A stretch of DNA of 64,000 bases from Lucinisca nassula (GCA_963580285.1 OY757015.1:132998029-133062028), one strand, 5' to 3'. Positions 1 to 10,531 are shown, counted from the first letter of the stretch. Notes: generated by a model not told the origin, from the letters alone. A program made the numbers and translations.

Positions 1-197
1 ACATGCCATTGTTTATCCCAGAAATCATTTTTCGCGTCAAACGAACGAGTTTTAAGCATCCTTTCTAAAACTTAAAATGTGCATGGTTCTGTCTTTTCTT
101 ACAAAATTTCCTCCAACATCAAACTTGCTTTAGAGAACAGCTCGCCCTTCGCAAAGGCCAATGTTCCTCTAAGTGGTAACATAACGATTTTGTTTGA
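1..197. other. Unassigned window edge
   Basis: No gene, RNA or repeat is recognisable here. The sequence is AT-rich with short open frames only and runs into the first copy of dispersed repeat A. Confidence 0.4.
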
Positions 198-481
198 TTT
201 TAGGTTTAACGTCACCGTCAACACTGTAAAGGTCATTTTGGAGACGTTGCTTCTAATTTTGTGGGACTTTTACCCGACATTGAGATGAAATGACATCTCA
301 AGCCTTGTCGCCCAACGAAACCAATAGGGTTTATAAGCATTGTCGGGTTGACATGTACTGCTTTGCCTGGACAGGCTTAGATCCTCTAAGCGGTTTACCA
401 GTACTCGTGTGCGGGTCGGTTTCAGCTCTGCGTGGAAGCATCATGCAGCCCATATATTTCTTCAAGCCCCGATGGGCGGGG
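198..481 (+). repeat. Dispersed repeat A, copy 1
   Basis: A block of about 285 bp beginning near TTTGATTTTAGGTTTAACGT and ending in a CAAGCCCC run. It recurs at 4450-4738, interrupted at 5845-6430, and as a fragment at 15786-15877. Shared landmarks are GGTCATTTTGGAGACGTTGC, GGGACTTTTACCCGACATT, GGTTTACCAGTACT and GGAAGCATCATGCAGCCCAT. All copies are seen in the same orientation. It has no coding capacity, so it is a non-autonomous interspersed element of unknown class. Short open frames over it are translated repeat. Confidence 0.75.
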
Positions 482-488
482 CTGGTAA

Positions 489-768
489 CATTACGATTAC
501 ACACCCATGCGACATAGTGCATTTTTCACATCTCCAAAATGGCTGCTTTTTTACGAAAATCCGTGATATTTTTCTTTTGTTCACTGCAAACATAGGTTGT
601 GGGTACTCGTTATATAGAAACGCCTCTTTGAGGCGGTTCTAACGAGTACCAACAGCATATGGCTGGGGGCAGAAAAAAGAAAGAAATGTATACCCACTAA
701 ACCCCAGTTTTCACCATATAAAGTGGGGTTTAAGGGGGTGTTCATTTCGCGGACTTGGTCGCGTGATG
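489..768. mobile_element. Foldback MITE, family 2
   Basis: The element starts with CATTACGATTACACACCCAT and ends with GGTCGCGTGATG. Inside are the family landmarks: a GATATTTTTCTT block, a central hairpin made of GTACTCGTT...AACGAGTAC around GCCTC/GAGGC, and an AACCCC...GGGGTT hairpin. Its sister copies are at 29790-30065 and, as fragments, 2269-2455, 11120-11300 and 26502-26665. It abuts repeat A. No transposase is encoded; a non-autonomous DNA transposon is the likely class. Confidence 0.65.
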
Positions 769-1265
769 GATATGCATTTTTCAAGACGCAAAGTATATTT
801 ATTACAGCCAGACGCTCACCGAGGTTGCGAATTCGCTCCTCGGCGGGACCGCAACATAAGACCATGCATATAAACCATGAAATAATTTCTACGGTAATTG
901 TCCCCCCTTCCGAAAGTTTAAGAAGGGCAGTAGACCCTGAAATAGTTTCAGTATAAGCCTCTCCAGGACATTGTTTGCTAATTTTAGTGATAATGCCATG
1001 CAACGCCATTGTATCGACCTCTTGCTCGCTTGGATGAACAAATCGGTCAGCTCCTAAGATATGGGTCTTTATCGCAAATGCATCCGCCACAGACACAGAC
1101 GGGCGGGTCTGCGCAGGCTCTAGAACAGTTTGTTGCTCTCAGACATGTAGAAGATGCATTTGACAAATTAAAACTGTTAAGGTCCTGTTCTCGTGCGTCA
1201 GCCCTTAATCACCATTGACTTTCATTAAATGTTCATGTATAATAAAAACCAATTAAAATCTAGGG
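769..1265. other. Unassigned stretch with a long open frame
   Basis: A minus-strand frame stays open from about 1096 down into the MITE at 581, but it begins at GTG rather than ATG and its last third is MITE sequence. The part over 790-1096 has no domain I recognise. A plus-strand frame at 1009-1218 is also open. Neither has convincing splice sites, so no gene is called. Confidence 0.35.
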
Positions 1266-1798
1266 GACTGTCTGAAACGCTGAAAAACCTGCTGAATTCA
1301 GCAGGTTGCGGATCAGCAGAAAGTGACTAAAACGCTGAACTGCTGAAATGCTGAACATTATTTAAATTGGGTATTCTTGTATAGCTTTCTTAGTTTGTGA
1401 GACTAGTTAATGTTTGGTTATTTTATTTTTTTTTTTCGTTTAATTTTTATGACCCAGGAGACAGTATTGTATGTAAAGTGGACAGTCATCAGAATTTGCT
1501 GAATTCTTTAGCTATCACTAGTATCTACATAGTACTGACTGTAGAGATCTGCGTTCGTTACGGAAAATGCATTGTCACCTGAAGTATGTAGATGATACTC
1601 CAAGATCAAGGTGGCCCCACCGATTGGGACATGGAGAAATAGATTGGGCTGCGATTTGATTAACCCACAGCTCCTATCATCGATTGATTTGTCTTACGAG
1701 TGCCCAGACTGTGTTTTTACGGAAATGAAAAAAAAAAAAAAAAAAAGAAAACGACTGTTATTTGTGAACAGGTCAGAACTAGATTTTTTGGACAACTT

Positions 1799-2235
1799 TA
1801 ACATTGGTCATAACTTTTGAACCGTTTGAGATAGAGCCTTCATGTTTGATATGTCGGTTCCTTGTGACAAGTGCTTCACATTCATATAAAGAAAGTTTTG
1901 AACTGCGACCTTGACCTTCACATGTGACTTACTTTATAGAGAAAATAACATTGGTCATATATATTTTGAAACGTTTGAGATAGAGCCTTCATATTTTGCA
2001 TGCAGGTTCCTTGTGACAAGGTTTTCGCGCCCATTCAAAAAAATTATTGTGTGACCTTGACCTTCACATGGGACCTACTTAAAAGAAAGATAAAACATTG
2101 GTCATAACTTTAGAACCATTTGAGGTAGAGCCTTCACATTTGGCATGTAGGCTACTTGTGCAAACGTCTTTCAACTCATACAAAAATGAACTGTGACCTT
2201 GACATTGGCCTGTGACCACCTTTGAGAAATAATTG
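1799..2235 (+). repeat. Three-unit tandem repeat, about 148 bp
   Basis: AACATTGGTCATA recurs at 1800, 1946 and 2094. Each unit has TTTGAGRTAGAGCCTTCA in its first part and GACCTTGACCTTCACATG in its second. Units differ by point changes and small indels. This type of GACCTTGACCTT repeat is common in mollusc non-coding DNA; no function is implied. Confidence 0.75.
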
Positions 2236-2268
2236 ACCGGGGACATGTTCATGTTTCACAAATACATC

Positions 2269-2455
2269 TTGTTTTGATGAAAATCTGTGATATTTGTTTT
2301 TCTTATGTTTACTCCAAAAAATAGGTTGAGGGTGCTCGATAGAACCGCGGTCCTAACGACTACCCACAACCTATGTCTTGGAGCTAAAATAAAGAAAATA
2401 ATATATACCCCTGTAAACCCCACTTTTCACTTTATAAATTACACGGAGTTTATTA
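2269..2455. mobile_element. MITE family 2 fragment
   Basis: It carries the GTGATATTTGTTTTTCTTATG block, a damaged central hairpin (GTGCTCGATAGAACCGCGG...CCTAACGACTACC) and the ATATACCCCTGTAAACCCCAC block. The outer ends are not recognisable. Confidence 0.5.
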
Positions 2456-3394
2456 TATCCCGATGATGAAAAAGCAGTGATTATTTCAAGCAAGCAGTGA
2501 AGTCTCGGATGAGACCTGGAGTCTAAATTATTTTAACATATTTTATCTTAATTATTTTTGATTCACTGTTCCTAGGTTTATGATTTTTGTATTTCCGTGT
2601 GGTATCGTATTCATATGAATATGATACAACTGTGTGTATATTTTATATGTACTATGTTCAAAGTAGAAATAAACTTACTATGATATTACTTTTTAAATAC
2701 AAAATACCGGTCAAGTTGCCACTTACTGGTCTAATGACTACTGTTATTGGTTGAATGATTAGCGGCACGCGTCACGATACTTGGTGATAAATCGATTATC
2801 GACAGGTAGTCAGAAGTGTGCTTACTCAATGTATTGATCGATTAACAATCCGTCATGAACGATTATATTGACGAGTGTCATTTACCTGAGAGGTAGAAAC
2901 TGATTTATACGTTTATTATTTATGTAAGTTCAAGACCATTTTTAGCAGAAAGAAAGAGCGCATATGATGAAGTTATCGTGATTTAAGAGAGAAAGGAAGA
3001 ACGATTTATCGTCCGTTAAGAAAGACAGATTTACTCGTTTTGTACAGAAAAAATAAGGAAGGTAACAAATGAACTAGCTAACAAACATTTGCGGCACAGG
3101 CCGCCACAATACTCACTTTTCACATTTAGTATTATTATTGCTTCTCTAAAACATAGACTAGTGGACCTCGTTAGAATCGACTCGATGAGGCGGTCTTACG
3201 AGTGTTCAAACTCTGTGTTTTCAGCATAAATGAGAATATCACAACATTTCATTTGTATGTTCTAAAGAAAGAAATAAAGATGAAGATAATTTGTGAACAG
3301 TAAAAACTAGAATTGTATTATGCGAAGGTGTTTATCTTTGCTCCTTTCACACAATAATAGCATGACTTACTGAGTCTCTAAGAAGCAATTGAGA

Positions 3395-3451
<57 letters not shown>

Positions 3452-3455
3452 GATG

Positions 3456-3516
<61 letters not shown>

Positions 3517-3545
3517 GTAGGTAGGTAGGTAGGTAGGTAGGTAGG

Positions 3546-3588
<43 letters not shown>

Positions 3589-3617
3589 GTAGGTAGGTAG
3601 GTAGGTAGGTAGATAGG

Positions 3618-3674
<57 letters not shown>
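3395..3674 (+). repeat. Compound GATA/GGTA microsatellite
   Basis: About 280 bp of tandem tetranucleotides: long GATA runs interrupted by two blocks of GGTA (near 3515-3547 and 3587-3617) and one GATG. The minus strand reads as an open YLSI/YLPT peptide, which is a microsatellite artefact and not a gene. Confidence 0.97.
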
Positions 3675-3803
3675 GATCGGCCATTATTGTGTCAAGGCAG
3701 ATTTATCCGCATTAAAATCAGTAAGAGTATCTCTTTTGCATTTCTATACATACAGCTCATTGACTCGAGGTTCTCGTCTTAACAGATAGCTCGACCTAAA
3801 CAT

Positions 3804-3926
3804 TGCAGTTGTTGTTGTTTTTCCAGTTTCCCCGTGTCGCGTGTCGTTAGCTGGTGGGGCCCCAGGGAACGAATCCATGCTGGCACTACACCGTAGCCGT
3901 TCGGTGGTACCCCTATTCCCTGTTGC
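3804..3926 (+). repeat. Dispersed repeat B, copy 1
   Basis: This block of about 120 bp starts in GTTGTTGTTTTTCCAGTTTC and includes CCCCGTGTCGCG, GGGAACGAATCCATGCTGGC and CCGTTCGGTGGTACCCCTAT. It is nearly identical to 63163-63283, directly outside the right end of the giant inverted repeat. Function and class are unknown. Confidence 0.7.
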
Positions 3927-4315
3927 AAACATTAGTAACAAATATAAATATGCTTTAAATATGCGACCAGTAATATGTCTGGAAAACTTTTAATTCGAAA
4001 TCTTCAGCAAAGCACTGTCTGTATTCCGTATTTATTTTTTTTATTGGTCGATATAACAACAATGTTAATGTCTGTGGAGTAAAACAAATTCAATAATAAT
4101 TAAATATTCTAAATAAATATGCATGGCTAGTATTGTGGCCCAAAACAACATAAAGTAATATTCAGCATTTCAGCAGATCAGCGTTTTAGTCACTTTCTGC
4201 TGATCCGCAAATTCAGCGCAGGTATTTCAGCGTTTTAGACAGTCATGTAGCGTCTATTAATGGCGGGGTTTTAACTTTAAAAACTGAGAAAGCCTTCCTT
4301 TAAAAAGGAAACTAG

Positions 4316-4427
4316 TTTTGAGTACAAATATGAAAAGTATCAGATTTTTTATCTGAAAATTTTCATGTTTTGGTGGTAAAATTTTCAATATACATGGACT
4401 TGAATAGGCGTGTTTTCATGAATGTAG
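4316..4427. mobile_element. Half MITE, family 1
   Basis: It holds the right-hand part of family 1 (GATTTTTTATCTGAAAATTT, GGTGGTAAAATTTTCAATAT) and the terminal block AATAGGCGTGTTTTCATGAATG. The central hairpin and the left end are missing. Confidence 0.5.
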
Positions 4428-4449
4428 GAAAGTCGCGGGATTTGTTTGT

Positions 4450-4738
4450 TTGATTTGAGGTTTAACGTCCGCGTCAACACTGTAAAGGTCATTTTGGAGA
4501 CGTTGCTTCCAATTTTGTGGGACTTTTACCCGACATTGAGATGAAATGACATCTCAAGCCCTGTCGCCCAATGAAACCAATAGGGTTTATTAGCATGGAC
4601 GGTCCGCCTCGCACCGCGGTTCCTGGACAGGCTTAGATCCTCTCAGCGGTTTACCAGTACTAGTGTGCGAGCCGGATTCAGCTCTGCGTGGAAGCATCAT
4701 GCAGCCCATATATTTCTTCAAGCCCCTAAGGGCGGGGG
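4450..4738 (+). repeat. Dispersed repeat A, copy 2
   Basis: Near full-length match to 198-481, with the same order of landmarks. It differs by substitutions around 4595-4620, where CGGTCCGCCTCGCACCGCGG replaces the copy 1 sequence. Non-coding. Confidence 0.75.
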
Positions 4739-4739
4739 C

Positions 4740-5089
4740 TTGGAAAGTCGCAGGAAAACAAAAGCACGAAAAAACTCACAGGTTTTGTAAGAAACAAAAA
4801 TCACTGAAGAAAAGTTACAGAATTGATTTTTGTCTTGTTTTCCATAGTGTTATGTGTCGCTTACTGATTTAAAGATACCAATCTTAACAACTTGTCGTCT
4901 ACTTTGTCATTTGCTGTGTCCTTTAAAAATATTCTTGCAAGCAGTGTGGGCCCAGATCAAACTGCAGTCTAATTTTCCGGTTTTCTTGACATCACAGGTG
5001 TTGAAAGTATTTCCGTGTGATAAAATGGCGTATTTCATATATCTAGAACTATCATTTTTTCGCATGAAAACGTTCGATATTTTCCTTAT
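4740..5089. other. Unassigned AT-rich stretch
   Basis: I see no gene or repeat landmark. Two overlapping short plus-strand frames (4663-4872 and 4854-5102) are not supported by splice sites or by recognisable domains. Confidence 0.4.
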
Positions 5090-5350
5090 TTCTAGTCTCT
5101 AACGAGTACCCACAATCTATGTTTTTGAGCAAAAATAAGGAAAATAGTGTATACGCACCTCTATTAAATCCCTTAGGGTCTTCAAAACCACCATGTTTTG
5201 ACAGTTTGACTTAAACATTAAAATTGACAGTTCTATTTAAATACTAGTATATAAACATGTATGCACCATTTACACGTCTATAGAATGAACATCCCTTTAA
5301 ACCCCACTTCATAAGGGAAAAGTCGGGCTTGAAGATGCTGTCATTATTCC
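5090..5350. mobile_element. MITE debris (families 1/2)
   Basis: AACGAGTACCCACAATCTATG, a GAGCAAAAATAAGGAAAATA block and later AACCCCACTT...AAGTCGGGCTT are pieces of the MITE right half, separated by about 100 bp of unrelated sequence. Confidence 0.45.
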
Positions 5351-5451
5351 TATTTATATACCACATGTTTTTTTTTGAGTGGAAGATTTCTATATCTTTT
5401 TATTTGTGACATTTTTTCTGTGACCTTTTTTTCGATCACCGTTTTCATAAT

Positions 5452-5739
5452 CATCACGAAAACACCTCTATATAATTTGGACCTCCTTGAATCCCATTTT
5501 TATATAGTAAAACTGGGGTTTACAGGGGTAAACCTTATTTTTCTTATATCTGCTCTGAAATATTAGATTGTGGGTACTCGTTAGAAACGCCTCAATGAGG
5601 CGGTTCTAACGAGCACCTACAATCTTTATTAAAAGTTTTGAGCAGAAATAAGAAAAATATCACATTTTTTTATCTTAAAATGCTCGTTTTTTCGGCGGTA
5701 CAATTTGCAGTGTATTTGTATAGGCCTGTTTTCATAATG
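5452..5739. mobile_element. Foldback MITE, family 1 (full length)
   Basis: It begins CATCACGAAAACACCTC and ends GGCCTGTTTTCATAATG, giving inverted ends of about 20 bp. Near its middle is a long hairpin: TTTTCTTATATCTGCTC...GTGGGTACTCGTTAGAAAC followed by the reverse complement through AACGAGCACC to GAGCAGAAATAAGAAAAAT. One side carries the AACCCC/GGGGTT hairpin typical of the family. No protein is encoded. Confidence 0.75.
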
Positions 5740-5844
5740 GTTATGCAAATTGATAGCCAAATCCGTTGAAGATTACTTTGATTACCTACTTCGTTGGTTC
5801 TCGACATTAAGAAAAAGGGTGCACTAAAATGACGTTGGTTGTTT

Positions 5845-6430
5845 GTGTTGATGTTTAGGTCCCCGTCAACATTATTTAGGTCATTTTGGAGATGCTGCTT
5901 CCAATTTTGTGGGACTTTTACACGACATTTAGATGAAATGACATATCAAATAATTTCCTATAAAAGGACTATCCTTTAGAAGCAATCCCGGACAATTCAT
6001 CGAATTTATATGCCGGGACTGTCCGACTCACAACACTTTAGTTTATACTAATTTATTTTAGTTCGATTGCGATGAAAGCTTCTAGCTTATTGAATCGCTC
6101 TCGAACACTCATTCCGGATGTTTTCACGTGCGCGAGAGAGAGGCAGTGGCTTTTACACCACTGCTACCCATTTGCACCTGGGTGGAGTGGGGCAGTGTCA
6201 TTACGTGTCTTGCCCAAGGACACACCTCGATACCGGTGGCCGGATTCGAACGCACAACCTCTCGATCATAAGACGAACGCGCTAACCACTGCGCTATCGA
6301 GGCTGACGTCACAACCAACACTTTGACTGATTCGGACTTCATAGCGGTTTACCAGTACTCTTGTTCGAACGGTTTCAGCTCTGTGCGGAAGCACCATGCA
6401 GTCCAATCTATTTCTGCAAGGCCCGATGGT
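5845..6430 (+). repeat. Dispersed repeat A, copy 3, split by a SINE
   Basis: The 5' part (about 5845-5950) has GTTTAGGTCCCCGTCAACAT and GGGACTTTTACACGACATTT. The 3' part (about 6340-6430) has GCGGTTTACCAGTACTC and GGAAGCACCATGCAGTCCA. Between them is a SINE with a 9 bp target-site duplication, so the two halves were once continuous. Confidence 0.65.
6040..6315 (-). mobile_element. tRNA-derived SINE with intact target duplication
   Basis: On the minus strand it starts with a tRNA-like head: GATAGCGCAGTGGTTAGCGC matches a pol III A box and GCGTTCGAATCC a B box. A central domain follows, CCTTGGGCAAGACACGTAAT then CCACCCAGGTGCAAATGGGT, like the CORE/Deu-type domains shared by metazoan SINEs. The tail is A/T-rich. 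The 9 bp CAACACTTT flanks it at 6031-6039 and 6316-6324 as a target-site duplication, showing LINE-mediated insertion into repeat A. The translated SIAQWLAR frame is a SINE artefact. Confidence 0.85.
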
Positions 6431-6597
6431 CGGGACGCACTAAAAATGCCATCTTATCCCTAGAACCAGCTTTATACAGATGAAAAGAACCAGCCTTTTA
6501 CAGATGAAAAGTTTTAATGTTTAATTCTTAATTCTAGTCCAGGCATAGACCGTTGGTGGTCGTCAGACCCACCTCAATGAGTACCCACAATCTAGAT

Positions 6598-6876
6598 CAT
6601 TACGAAAACACGCCTATACAAATACATTGTAAATTTTACCACCGAAAAATGTCAATTTCCAGATGAAAATTTTGAATATTGGTCCTATTTCTGCTCAAAA
6701 CAAAGACTGTGGATACTCGTTAGAACCGCCTCGACGAGGCGGTTCTAACGAGTACCCACAATCTATATTTTTTGAGCAAAGATAAGAAAATAGTGTATAC
6801 CCCTGAAAACCCCAGTTTTACTATATAAAAGTGGGATTCAATGAGGTCAAAATTATATAGGCATATTTTCGTGATG
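6598..6876. mobile_element. Foldback MITE, family 1 (full length)
   Basis: CATTACGAAAACACGCCTAT at the left and TATAGGCATATTTTCGTGATG at the right form the inverted ends. The central hairpin GTTAGAACCGCCTCGACG/AGGCGGTTCTAACG is perfect. The right half carries CCCCAGTTTTACTATATAAA plus a partner GTGGGATTC. Confidence 0.75.
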
Positions 6877-7125
6877 TGTTTGAACAAAAATAAGGAACAT
6901 AATGAATTCCCCTGCAATTCTCATTTTTCTCTACATAAAGTCGGGTTTAGATGGCTGCTCATTATACCCCTTTTATAGAACATTGTTAACCTGATGTAAA
7001 ACCGCCATACTATTTTAGGGTGTACCCGCAATGCCGGCGACATCCCGGAAAAACTCATACTCCTCAAGACAATAAAATGCAAACTACTGTGGAAACGTTC
7101 GTGGAAAACCCGTCAGGCCACAATG

Positions 7126-7318
7126 AATATGTTCTATAAAAGGGTTATCCCTTGGAAGCAAGGAATACACCACAGAAGTGAAAAATATGGAGTGTACATG
7201 TTTTCTGGGCCAGACTAGCTAGTTTCGGCCAATTAGGCCTCATAAGTGACCCTCACGGATATTTTCAAAATTCCACAATGGAATCAATGATCCCAAAGGA
7301 CAAGAACTAACTGATGTA
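7126..7318 (-). mobile_element. Retrozyme-like ribozyme element, copy 1
   Basis: This copy of about 190 bp shares AATATGTTCTATAAAAGGGT, TATGGAGTGTACA, a 46 nt hammerhead block and CCCAAAGGACAAGAA with 16641-16896. The array at 12025-12765 carries the same sequence on the plus strand. Metazoan retrozymes are small non-autonomous repeats bounded by hammerhead ribozymes; placement in that class is an inference from unit size and ribozyme content. Confidence 0.6.
7207..7252 (-). ncRNA. Hammerhead ribozyme, core-mutated
   Basis: Read on the minus strand: stem I strand GGGTCA, core CTTATGA, stem II GGCC-TAATT-GGCC, GAAA, self-complementary stem III ACTAGCTAGT, cleavage base C, stem I strand TGGCCC. 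The layout is type I. The core should be CUGAUGA, so G5 is changed to U and the copy is expected to be inactive. Confidence 0.7.
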
Positions 7319-7373
7319 TCAAGAAGAAAAAATGTGGTAAAAATGTAAAATGTATGAATTCGTTAGAATTGTC

Positions 7374-8110
7374 TCAATAAGGCGTTTTTTGCAAAGACCG
7401 TGATAATCGGTTTCTGATAATCATATGTCTGCAAAAGTCCATGCTTGAGATAAAAAAAAATGTTGACACTCGCTTGAACCCCTCAGTGAGGCGGTTCTGT
7501 GACCATAATCCATGTTTCAAGTAGAAACCGTTATAAAGAGGTAAAAAAGCTATGTTTGTAGTGAAATGCCTTACATTACTAAAACAAATGCCTTTACAAA
7601 TACATTGTAACTTTAACCGCCGAAAAACGAAAATTTTAAGATGAACAATTGTGATATCTTTTTGGTGCGCGGAAAAAAAAATCACAGGAATAAAGTCTCT
7701 AAAAAAAGTCACAAATAAGAAAATAAAGAAATATTCCACTAAAAAGGATGTTGCTAATAAATTAAAATAATGTCAACACCTTCTCTACTGACTTTTACCA
7801 ATATAAAGTGGGGTTTAAAAGGATCTTCGGTTCATATTCCACAGATCACTGCTTTCGCTCCAATTTGTTAATGTGATGCATACATATATGTAGAGAGTGA
7901 GTGTTAAGTTTCTAAGACGATGAATGTTAAATATTCATTCACTGACAAAATATATATATAAGGAAAAAAATAATCAAGTCAACAAGCCCAACAAATGAAT
8001 ATCCCTTTTAACCCCACTTTATAGAGAAAAAAGGTATAATAATATAATATATTATTCGGGGGTATAATAATACTACCCTGGCTATGGTATTTTTTTTTTA
8101 TATTTTTGTT
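7374..8110. mobile_element. MITE debris, several overlapping fragments
   Basis: Scattered pieces of family 1 are visible: CTCAGTGAGGCGGTTCTG near 7480, a left end from 7574 (CATTACTAAAACAAATGCC, then ACCGCCGAAAAACGAAAATT), ATATAAAGTGGGGTTTAAA near 7800 and ACCCCACTTTATAG near 8015. None is complete. The minus-strand frame at 7374-7739 is translated MITE. Confidence 0.45.
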
Positions 8111-8251
8111 CAAAAACATAGAGGTGGTTCTTACTAGCACCCACAATCTGTATTTTGACTAGAAATAAGAAAAATTTTGAACATGATAAAAACCGAATCT
8201 GTGACTTTTTTCAGTGACTTTTTTCCTGTGACTTGTTTGCCTTAATTCCTT

Positions 8252-8449
8252 TTTTCTCACATCTGCTCAAAATATAGACTGTGTGTACACGTTCCAACAG
8301 TCTCAAGGAGGCAGTTCTCACGAGTACTCACAATCTATATTTTATCACAGAAATAAGAAAAATAAGGCTTAACAATTCAAACCCCAGTTTTACTATATAA
8401 AAGTGGGGTGCAAATGGGTTAAGAATTATATAGGAGTGTTTTCGTGATG
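8252..8449. mobile_element. MITE family 1, right part
   Basis: It contains CATCTGCTCAAAATATAGACT, a decayed central hairpin (GTTCCAACAGTCTCAAGGAG...CAGTTCTCACGAGTACTC), CCCCAGTTTTACTATATAAA with GTGGGGT, and the terminal TATAGGAGTGTTTTCGTGATG. The left end is not recognisable. Confidence 0.6.
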
Positions 8450-8479
8450 TAAGCAAATGTCGCAGCTTAGGATTTTGTG

Positions 8480-8497
8480 TTTTTGTTGTTGTTGTTG

Positions 8498-8560
<63 letters not shown>
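8480..8560 (+). repeat. (TTG)n-(TG)n microsatellite
   Basis: About six TTG triplets run directly into about 30 TG dinucleotides. Confidence 0.97.
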
Positions 8561-8578
8561 GCGACAAATGTAACCAGG

Positions 8579-8775
8579 ATATTAAGACCATCAAATATTA
8601 AGACCAACCATTGCAAGTACGTCCACTCAGTAAAAAGGCCATTATTGTTTCATACACGGTAACATGTATGAAAATGATGTATGGTCTTTGCGTTACTATA
8701 ACAAACTGACTTGAATCAATTTTTCAAGCACTTCAAGACCATCCAATACTTTGTTTAAGACCACCAATGGAAAGT
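8579..8775. repeat. AAGACCA-motif dispersed repeat
   Basis: TTAAGACCA or close variants occur near 8580, 8599, 8733 and 8755. The same motif appears at 34203-34385, including a perfect hairpin, and a related TTAAGCAAGCA version lies at 17561-17726. Repeats of the form AAAGACCACC are widespread in marine invertebrates; no function is known. Confidence 0.4.
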
Positions 8776-8875
8776 AGCAGGGTATCAAAAAAAAGGGCGT
8801 TGTATAGACATCATCCAGTTACATGTTGCATATTCAAACACATCACAAGGTACACATAAACATAAAGAATCACGG

Positions 8876-9055
8876 ACAAAATCCACCCCCCCCCCCCTCC
8901 CCCCGGACATAATCCCCCCGGACAAAACCCCCCTTTTTGTAAAGGCGAACAAAATCCCCCTCACCATTTGTTCAGGCGGACAAAATCCCCCTGGACAACC
9001 CCCCCCCCCCGGACATAATCCCCCCTGCTATTTATAAAGGTGGACAATATCCCCC
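8876..9055 (+). repeat. GGACAAAATCCCC minisatellite, left inverted copy
   Basis: Irregular C-rich repeats based on GGACAAAATCCCCC and GGACATAATCCCCC, with a conserved inner block CCTTTTTGTAAAGGCG. The reverse complement of the same ordered pattern is at 10086-10270, so the two form an inverted pair around about 1 kb. Confidence 0.75.
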
Positions 9056-10085
9056 CAAAACCTCCACATGCACAATTACTTGTTTTTGAAAATCAGTCTG
9101 TATATACATGTGTCATTTTGAAAACTGCAGATTCCAAATCAGATTGGTGCAATACTATCATAGCTATATTGGTGCTCGTAGAGAAATTATTGCAACAAGT
9201 GCAAGTATTGCACAAGTACAACAGGTGACAAAATATAGAACAGTGAAATCATCAATGAAAAATTCTGACAATGAATAAGTACAATGATTAAGGAGATCTA
9301 TTTCTTTTCAGCGGGATTTGTAAGATCAAAGTGAAAAGGGCATACTTGTATTAACTTTTTTATAAATATTCATGTGCTTTGAGGTTTGGTTTAAACATAT
9401 TTTATTCGTATTCTACAAGTACAATACAAAGCAAATATGACTGAAATCATACAAAAAGGGATTCAGAAGAAAGTCAGAGACTTATTTGAATCTGTTTCCC
9501 TAAACATTTGCGATAATACCATTGAATTAAATCTATATAATTGTCGATGCAAAACAGTAACTATTGTAAGTACAGAATTAGCGACTATGTTCAAAGCTAT
9601 TTTGTAGCATTTTTACATACTAAAAATGGTTAAGGTGAAGGTAGCGTTGGAGGGAGGGGGGGGGGGGCTCCACGGGGAATCCATCAGGGTAAAAAATAAC
9701 AAAGAAAAAACAATACAGCTTCTGCCGCTCTCATGTAAAAGGTCTGAGACATTCAAATCAAAGGTGTTTTATCAAGTACCAATAAAACTATTTCTTCAAA
9801 GGCGGAACGTATAGGTTTGTCGTTCTGAAGGTTGGATATAACTTAGGTTAGGGTCGTATGGTTAACTTTGCGAGGTAGTTCTCTAAAAACAAAATAAGAG
9901 TAACAAACCAAAATATTTAGGTGTATTTGTTGGAGAATTACCGGTTTGAGGTTTTATGGACCTCTCAACCCATAAGAATTATATCTGGCATGATCAGTTA
10001 ACCTACTTGTTCCAGGCACACTTATAGATTCCTGATAGATTGTGGGTAGTGGCAGGATAATTAACTAGACTAATTAAGAGCAAGG
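9056..10085. other. Spacer between inverted minisatellites
   Basis: AT-rich sequence with only short frames (for example 9040-9228 and 9626-9814) and a G11 run near 9656. No transposase-like frame or known repeat is visible. Confidence 0.4.
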
Positions 10086-10270
10086 GTGATTTTGTTCGTG
10101 GGGTGGGGGGGGGGATTATGTACGGGGAGGATTTTGTCCGACCTGACATACAGCGAGGCGGATTTTGTCCGGGGGGATTTTGTCCGTGGGGGATTTTGTC
10201 CGCCTTTACAAAAAGGGGGGGATTTGTCCGGGGGGGGGGGATTATGTCCGGGGGGGATTTTGTCCGATTA
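10086..10270 (-). repeat. GGACAAAATCCCC minisatellite, right inverted copy
   Basis: Plus strand shows GATTTTGTCCG units with long G runs and CGCCTTTACAAAAAGGGG, the reverse complement of the left copy at 8876-9055. The three small open frames here are translated repeat. Confidence 0.75.
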
Positions 10271-10531
10271 CCAAACATAAACTGTGCCGTGTATAAGTTA
10301 AATATTTAGGCTTTGTTGCCATAGCTACACGATATACAGGTACCCCCCACTGTTCAAACATTGACATCTGTTTAAGTCGGCGCTCTGGAAAACTACACTT
10401 ATGACAAAAAAGAAAGTGTTCCCGCTACACTGTGCAGACCAGTGTTACCAAGAAACATGTATACTGATATCAGACTGACGGGTCCAGTATGAATTAGAAT
10501 TATGCATCTATTGTTGCTCTATATAACACCA

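Larger units (their letters stand above)
1266..4244. mobile_element. About 3 kb element bounded by 95 bp inverted repeats
   Basis: The left end (1266-1362) and right end (4158-4244) are inverted copies, both containing GACTGTCTRAAACGCTGAAA, GCGGATCAGCAGAAAGTGAC and CTGCTGAAATGCTGAA. The left end has an extra internal palindrome, CCTGCTGAATTCAGCAGG. The interior of about 2.8 kb has no transposase-like frame; it carries a three-unit tandem repeat, a MITE fragment, a tetranucleotide microsatellite and a copy of repeat B. I infer a non-autonomous DNA transposon with later insertions. A target-site duplication is not evident. Two independent solo copies in opposite orientation remain possible. Confidence 0.55.

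Noticed and set aside
581..1096. Minus-strand frame of 171 codons as a gene
   Set aside because: It starts at GTG, runs into a MITE at its 3' end, and has no recognisable domain or splice sites.
3367..3684. Minus-strand frame of YLSI repeats
   Set aside because: Translation of the GATA/GGTA microsatellite.
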